DNA of 59,698 nucleotides from Hyphomicrobiaceae bacterium (GTDB lineage: Bacteria; Pseudomonadota; Alphaproteobacteria; Rhizobiales; Hyphomicrobiaceae): contig JALHMB010000015.1 of NCBI GenBank assembly GCA_022844275.1, positions 1 to 59,698 on the forward strand, written 5' to 3'. A program made the translations under genes and the position numbers. Below are positions 55,402 through 59,698 of this stretch, in pieces. The notes below the pieces were generated by a model, which searched no databases, was not told where the DNA came from, and saw nothing but the letters and a program-made list of their open reading frames with translations. Numbering within the stretch: position 1 is the first letter of the stretch; every line of letters starts with the position of its first letter.

Positions 55402-56037
55402 ATGTACACCCTCCTCTCAGCTACACCGTCGCCCTATGCGCGTAAGGTGCGCATTGCGCTCATCGAGAAGGGGATACCCTTCACTCTGAAAACCGAGGTG
55501 CCGTGGGACGCCACCACCGAAACTCCCAAGTGGAACCCCCTCGAGAAGCTACCCGTACTCATCACTCCGGCTGGAGAAGGAATCTACGAAAGCCATTTCA
55601 TCCTGGAATGGCTGGAAGCCAAGCACCCGACGCCACCGATGCTTCCGGCTGATTTAGACGGGCGTCTTGCGGCTCGGCAGATCGAAGTTCTGGCAGATGG
55701 CGTCTGTGATGCCTTTGTCCTGCATTTCGGGGAGCGGCACAGGGAGCCGGAGCAACAAAGTGCGGAGTGGCTGGCACGTCAAAGGCGCAAGATTGACCGT
55801 GGCTTGCAAGATATTGCGCGAAGGATAGGAACGCGAGAATTCGCAGTTGGCGATTGCTTCGGACTGGCCGATATTGCAGCGGCGACTGTGACCGGGTACC
55901 TTTCCGTGCGATGGCCCGATCTCAAATGGAGAGATGCCCATCCGGACCTCGCTGCCTATTCCGACCGGATGGAGCGGCGTCCCTCATTCGCAGCCAGCAG
56001 ACCTGTGCCGCAGAAGATCGCCGACAAGGTCGTATAA
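55402..56037 (+). CDS. glutathione S-transferase family protein
   Basis: The 211-residue product starts MYTLLSATPSPYARKVRIAL. It has a thioredoxin-like N-domain (KLPVLITPAGEGIYESHFIL with cis-Pro and the Glu-Ser glutathione contact) and a helical C-domain with VGDCFGLADIAAATVTGYLS, as in bacterial GSTs. The catalytic Ser is likely in TPSPYARK. The ATG at 55393 is an alternative three codons earlier. It conjugates or reduces electrophiles; the substrate is unknown. It stands alone on the plus strand. Confidence 0.88.
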   Translation: MYTLLSATPSPYARKVRIALIEKGIPFTLKTEVPWDATTETPKWNPLEKLPVLITPAGEGIYESHFILEWLEAKHPTPPMLPADLDGRLAARQIEVLADGVCDAFVLHFGERHREPEQQSAEWLARQRRKIDRGLQDIARRIGTREFAVGDCFGLADIAAATVTGYLSVRWPDLKWRDAHPDLAAYSDRMERRPSFAASRPVPQKIADKVV

Positions 56038-56265
56038 TTTCGAAGAGCAGCTTCGACCAGTTGCCTGCGCCACGGTCGGCATCACGCGTGACCTTACGCT
56101 TTGACCGGATGTAATCACTCTGCTGGCGATGTCCGTTAGTCGAGGCGTTGCACCAATCCATACGCGCTGTTCTTTGGGCTGATCATACGCGGTCGATGCG
56201 GTCGGCTAATGGCATGGTCCGGCCGCGCTCAGTGCCTTATCGTTGGCGCTGAAGGGGGGAGCATC

Positions 56266-56565
56266 GAGCTCGGATTGGTGCCCAGGCCGGTATCTACCGG
56301 CGGCCGTACCAAGCTCGCTTGGCTCTCGAAGCGCTGCAACTGCTAGCTGCGACATCATTTCGTTCAGGGGTCCCACGTTATTCTGGTGAAGAAGCCAGTA
56401 GCCGCGCAGGCTGCACTTTGGCCATGGATCGAGCGCGCGGCCAAACGCATGGCGCATCGCAATCTGCTCGCGAAGGCCCTCACCAACAAACTTGCGCGCA
56501 TCGAGTGGGCGGTTCTGGCTGGCGGACATTCATATCGGCCGATGGCTAACCCTGCACAGGCGTAA
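56266..56565 (+). pseudogene. IS110-family transposase remnant
   Basis: Two out-of-frame pieces match IS110 transposases. ELGLVPRPVSTGGRTKLAWL then SKRCNC-stop resembles the LGLVPRQNSTGGK...RISKRGN block. After a frame change, LWPWIERAAKRMAHRNLLAK then ALTNKLARIEWAVLAGGHSY and RPM (56386-56565) match the C-terminal ANK-x-ARI-x-WA block. Stops and frameshifts show decay. Confidence 0.7.
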
Positions 56566-57225
56566 CGAGATGCTCGGGTCCAACACAGGGATGGCCGCCA
56601 ACCCGCTCCGCCACCACCGCGCACGGCCCCTTGTGAGCGAGCGACGGTGGCTCCGCAGGGACGGCTTCTCTTAGCCTTTCAACAAGTCGAAGTAGCTGAG
56701 CAACAAAGCCAGGAGATCACTGCTTCCCGCCGAGGTCTGCAAGACGATCATCAAGATGGACGAACGGTTTGCCCGTCGCACTCTTTAGGCTTTGCAGAGA
56801 TTTGGCTCTCAGAAGTCTGTCCGCTTATGAGCCCTGGATGCGCGCGGATCCCATTATGGCCCAGGGATCAGTGCTCCACTGACGTGGTCTGATACATTGA
56901 TGCAGCTCACCACGTTCGCCCACTTCGAGATCAGGCTTGCGACGCGCGGCCGGACCGACGTGTGCCAAAGGCTGATCGAGGTGTACGTGTCGAGACCGCC
57001 GAAGGGGCATCTGTAGCACTTGGTCGAGCATGGCATCGAGGACGAGGAAGTCATCGCAGCTGCCTATTTGTACGACGATAGACGGCGGATTTTCGGCTCT
57101 CCGCCTTTGTCCGGATGCACTGGCCACCTCAGGTTCCCCGCCCGCTCGTTCCGTGTGGTTACGGAGGGCCGCGATGTACGCTACGTTGGCAGTAATCCGA
57201 TGCTGCCAATCTTGCGGAGTAGCGC
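56566..57225. other. 660-base stretch before the M20 gene
   Basis: A 38-codon frame at 56900-57016 starts MQLTTFAHFEIRLATRGRTD and overlaps a weak TTGATGCAGCTCAC motif. A 154-codon minus-strand frame covers part of the same stretch. Neither looks like a known protein. It is probably insertion debris. Confidence 0.4.
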
Positions 57226-58509
57226 ATGTCTCTCGATCCGGAGCTACGCGCCAGGATCCTCTCTTCGGTGGAAGATGGATTTCCGGCACAAATATCCTTC
57301 ACCCAGGAGCTCATCCGCTTTCCTTCGCTGCGTGGTGCCGAGCATGCTTGCCAGGACTTTGTTTTTCGTGCCCTGCGCGGGCGGGGATACGCCGTGGATC
57401 GGTTTACAATGGATCGTGACGCCATAGCGGCGCATCCGGGCGGAGGACACTGGACAAGTGAGCACTCAGACGCGCCAGTGATTGTCGGGGTTCATCACCC
57501 GCGCGACGAGAAAGGTTGTTCGCTCATTCTGCAAGGACACGTCGACGTGGTGCCAACTGGGCCCGAAGACATGTGGACCCACAAACCTTTCGATCCCGCA
57601 ATCGATGGCGACTGGTTGTATGGCCGCGGGGGAGCGGACATGAAGGCAGGCCACGCTGCGAACCTGTTTTGTCTCGATGCCCTGCGCCGTATTGGCCTCC
57701 AGCCGGCCGCCACTGTCTACATCCAATCGGTCGTGGAAGAGGAATCCACCGGCAATGGCGCATTGATGACGCATCTGCGTGGATACAGGGCAAATGCCGT
57801 CCTCATACCTGAGCCGGAAGAAGAGATGTTGGTCCGCGCCAATGTTGGCGTTCTTTGGTTCCAAATCGAGGTGCGCGGCCTACCCGTTCATGTGCGCGAA
57901 ATGGGCAACGGAGCTAATGCCATCGACGCTGCTTACCGCGTGGTCTCCGAGCTTCGGAAACTGGAGGCTGAATGGAATGCGGATAAAGCCCATCGAGAAC
58001 ATTTCGCTGAGGTTGATCATCCGATCAATCTCAATGTCGGCAAGATCGAAGGGGGCGACTGGGCGTCATCGGTGCCAGGATGGTGCCGCATCGATTGCCG
58101 TATTGGGCTTTACCCCGGGGTCCACGCTGCGCAAGCGGCCGCAATGATCAGCGATCGGGTCGCAAAGTTCGCTCGGAGCGACCCATTTCTCAGCAACAAC
58201 CCGCCGCGCGTGACCTTCAACGGCTTCCATGCCGAAGGGTACGTTCAGGAGCCCGGCACACTGGCTGAGGCAGTACTCGCCAATGCCCACGAAGCTGCAA
58301 CTGGAACAGTCCTCAAGAGCTTCATCACACCGGGTTATCTCGATACGCGCGTTTACGCGCTGTACGATAACATTCCGTCACTTTGCTACGGCCCCATCTC
58401 GCAGAACATTCACGGCGTCGATGAACGAGTAAGCCTGTCTTCTCTGAAGAGAGTCACCGGCACCATGGCACTGTTCGTTGCGGAATGGTGCGGCGTCGAG
58501 AGAGTGTAG
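57226..58509 (+). CDS. M20-family deacylase (ArgE/DapE type)
   Basis: The 427-residue metallopeptidase-fold enzyme has the metal ligands in SLILQGHVDVVPTGPEDMWT (His and Asp) and LYGRGGADMKAGHAANLFC (Asp). The catalytic Glu is in SVVEEESTGNGA. The later dimer-lid segment is VRGLPVHVREMGNGANAIDA. The end HGVDERVSLSSLKR carries the final His ligand. This is the ArgE/DapE/ACY1 family, which hydrolyses N-acyl amino acids. GGAG precedes the ATG. The substrate is not predictable. Confidence 0.9.
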   Translation: MSLDPELRARILSSVEDGFPAQISFTQELIRFPSLRGAEHACQDFVFRALRGRGYAVDRFTMDRDAIAAHPGGGHWTSEHSDAPVIVGVHHPRDEKGCSLILQGHVDVVPTGPEDMWTHKPFDPAIDGDWLYGRGGADMKAGHAANLFCLDALRRIGLQPAATVYIQSVVEEESTGNGALMTHLRGYRANAVLIPEPEEEMLVRANVGVLWFQIEVRGLPVHVREMGNGANAIDAAYRVVSELRKLEAEWNADKAHREHFAEVDHPINLNVGKIEGGDWASSVPGWCRIDCRIGLYPGVHAAQAAAMISDRVAKFARSDPFLSNNPPRVTFNGFHAEGYVQEPGTLAEAVLANAHEAATGTVLKSFITPGYLDTRVYALYDNIPSLCYGPISQNIHGVDERVSLSSLKRVTGTMALFVAEWCGVERV

Positions 58510-58823
58510 AGAGTACGGACATTTCACGCCCGGACTATGGTCAGGCTTCCCAAAACAGGGTGTTGAGAGTGGGGCTATTTAAGAGGCTCGTGGCGAACCT
58601 CATGCCGATGGCCGAACATGTTCAGTGCTGATTGACAGCAAAGCGGTAATGACCCGCGCAATGTCCTTCGGGTTCTCCGGAGGCGCTCCGACCATCCGCT
58701 GGGTTGGTCCGACATCCGACGGTTCAACCCTCGGGCTGCAAGCCGATACTCAGCGGACAGGGAACAATCTGATGTCCACATTCGTTTTGGCAGGTGGCGC
58801 AGCAAGCTTTCTCAGAAGGCGCG
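58510..58823. other. 314-base stretch upstream of the CtaG-like gene
   Basis: No convincing gene is visible. A minus-strand CCATCQNEC reading looks superficially like a c-type heme motif but lacks the CxxCH His. It holds no FNR/FixK-type box. Confidence 0.45.
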
Positions 58824-59534
58824 ATGTCTATCGAGCCGCTTCGATCGCAGAATGTTGGAATAGAACCGCAGTTACGGCTGGAGCGCATTCGCGCGCCGTT
58901 CCTGAGTGCTATCGCGGTGGGCATCGTCGGCTTGTTCGCGCTGTGGCTCTTGGATCTTGGGATCGTCTCGAGGCACATGGCGATCCACATCGCAATGATG
59001 AATGTCGTGGCGCCCCTGCTCGCAGTTGGTTTGGGCGGCACGGGATGGATCGGCCATAAGCGAGCGTCGAGCGCTGCAATCTGGTCTACGACCGTTTTGC
59101 AAATGGGATTGCTTTGGGCGTGGCATAGTCCGCTCGTTCAGCAAGCGATGCACGCCTCCTCAGTGCTGGCGCTCGTGCTCCATACGGGCCTGCTGCTCGT
59201 CGCCCTAGCGTTCTGGAGCGCGCTCATCTCGGCCTACAACCGACCTTGGCAAGGCATAATTGCGCTCTTGATGAGCGGAAAGTTCGCGTGCCTGCTCGGC
59301 GCGCTACTGGTGTTCTCGCCTCATCTCATCATTCATTCGCCAACGGCTGAGGACGGTAAGCTGCCTGAAACGAGCGCGTTGATCGGCGACCAGCATCTGG
59401 CGGGTCTGCTGATGCTGGCGGCGTGCCCCATCAGCTATATCCTCGCCGCCATCTACTTGACCGCGCAAGAAATCAACAACCTGCCGAGGCTTATTTCGCG
59501 AGGCCAAGTTTATCGACCGTACGTCGGTAAGTAG
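58824..59534 (+). CDS. CtaG-like (caa3-type) cytochrome oxidase assembly membrane protein
   Basis: The 236-residue product starts MSIEPLRSQNVGIEPQLRLE. Hydrophobic helices carry the family histidines: MAIHIAMMNVVAPLLAVGLG, LLWAWHSPLVQQAMHASSVL and VLALVLHTGLLLVALAFW. The later HLIIHSPTAEDGKLP and GDQHLAGLLMLA also fit caa3_CtaG proteins. They support copper delivery to haem-copper oxidases. It is a little shorter than usual and no oxidase subunit is adjacent. AAGG precedes the ATG. Confidence 0.82.
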   Translation: MSIEPLRSQNVGIEPQLRLERIRAPFLSAIAVGIVGLFALWLLDLGIVSRHMAIHIAMMNVVAPLLAVGLGGTGWIGHKRASSAAIWSTTVLQMGLLWAWHSPLVQQAMHASSVLALVLHTGLLLVALAFWSALISAYNRPWQGIIALLMSGKFACLLGALLVFSPHLIIHSPTAEDGKLPETSALIGDQHLAGLLMLAACPISYILAAIYLTAQEINNLPRLISRGQVYRPYVGK

Positions 59535-59580
59535 CGATGCGGTCTGCATCGAAGAAGTATCGTTCCATGATCCGATGGTT

Positions 59581-59698
59581 TGAACCGTACCGACTTCTTC
59601 GGAGGCTGGTTGGCTTGAGTCAGGCTGCGAGTGCTGCAGGTTCCTCCATAGCTGCATAGTAGGCGGCTTCCGCCTCGGCTGGCGGCACGTTACCGATC
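59581..59698 (-). mobile_element. end of an IS3-family insertion sequence (runs off window)
   Basis: The terminal repeat appears to start TGAACCGTACCGACTTC at 59581, like the TGAACCGCCCCGGG ends of IS3-family elements. The transposase C-terminus lies just inside. The rest is beyond the window. Confidence 0.7.
59620..59698 (-). CDS. IS3-family transposase OrfB, C-terminal fragment
   Basis: The last 25 residues read IGNVPPAEAEAAYYAAMEEP then AALAA-stop. The G-N-I/V-P-P-A-E-A-E end is a hallmark of IS3 OrfB integrases, following the DDE core. The gene is cut by the window end. Confidence 0.85.
   Translation of the reverse strand, partial: IGNVPPAEAEAAYYAAMEEPAALAA

Noticed and set aside
56897..56910. 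TTGATGCAGCTCAC as an FNR-type box
   Set aside because: Only one good half-site and no supported gene downstream.
58724..58823. Minus-strand CCATCQNEC as a cytochrome c fragment
   Set aside because: The CxxCH histidine is absent and stops interrupt the frame.

Overview
The window reads as part of an alphaproteobacterial chromosome, most likely Hyphomicrobiales (the Bradyrhizobium/Rhodopseudomonas/Hyphomicrobium side). The evidence is high GC, an HWE-type histidine kinase, FixJ- and FixK-like regulators, DUF1488 and DUF1127 small proteins, a CIRCE element before groESL, and many small PRC-barrel, BON and GlsB-type stress proteins. Genus cannot be fixed from sequence alone. Almost nothing here is core housekeeping. 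It looks like a stress-tolerance region assembled from regulators, chaperones, proteases, envelope stress proteins and redox enzymes, with several decayed genes and insertion-sequence pieces.

Layout. 0-10 kb: small envelope or stress proteins on the minus strand around an HWE kinase and a 1574-residue CheB-CheR-PAS-kinase-REC-REC-LuxR protein. Five near-identical 15-bp boxes resembling FixJ sites lie upstream of genes here. 10-17 kb: a mannose module (phosphomannose isomerase, two-domain GT4 glycosyltransferase, GH130 enzyme), then a CPA2 cation/proton antiporter. 17-21 kb: groES-groEL with CIRCE, a small paralogous protein and a transglutaminase-like protein. 21-26 kb: a gene-poor stretch with a tRNA-Glu-like 3' fragment and an inverted repeat, then FetAB, a Cj0069-type protein, DUF1127 and a LysR regulator. 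26-28 kb: a broken efflux-adaptor gene spliced onto one of two tandem triple-BON proteins. 28-40 kb: a long minus-strand chaperone/protease run (hsp20-dnaK-clpB-grpE-cbpA-cbpM-psiE and hsp20-like-lon). 40-44 kb: a CRP/FNR regulator, FixJ-like response regulator, GAF-PAS histidine kinase and MEDS-domain sensor. 44-56 kb: TMEM175-like channel, peroxiredoxin, DsbA-like protein, two luciferase-like oxidoreductases, PRC-barrel, HdeD, a UvrA-like ATPase and a GST. 56-59.7 kb: IS110 debris, an M20 deacylase, a CtaG-like protein and the end of an IS3 element.

How the parts may work together (inference). Nine 14-bp dyads of the form TTGAY-N4-RTCAW (an FNR/FixK-type site) sit between 26.9 and 54.8 kb, mostly 40-100 bp upstream of start codons. 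The CRP/FNR protein encoded at 40.6-41.4 kb is the natural candidate to bind them. It is encoded tail to tail with a FixJ/FixL-like pair, so a sensor kinase to response regulator to CRP/FNR cascade could drive a local regulon of chaperones, Lon, BON proteins, HdeD, peroxiredoxin and PRC-barrel proteins. A second set of FixJ-type boxes surrounds the giant hybrid kinase, suggesting a second local circuit. GroESL appears to be controlled separately through CIRCE/HrcA. The paired box sets around two sensor systems are the most interesting feature of the window.
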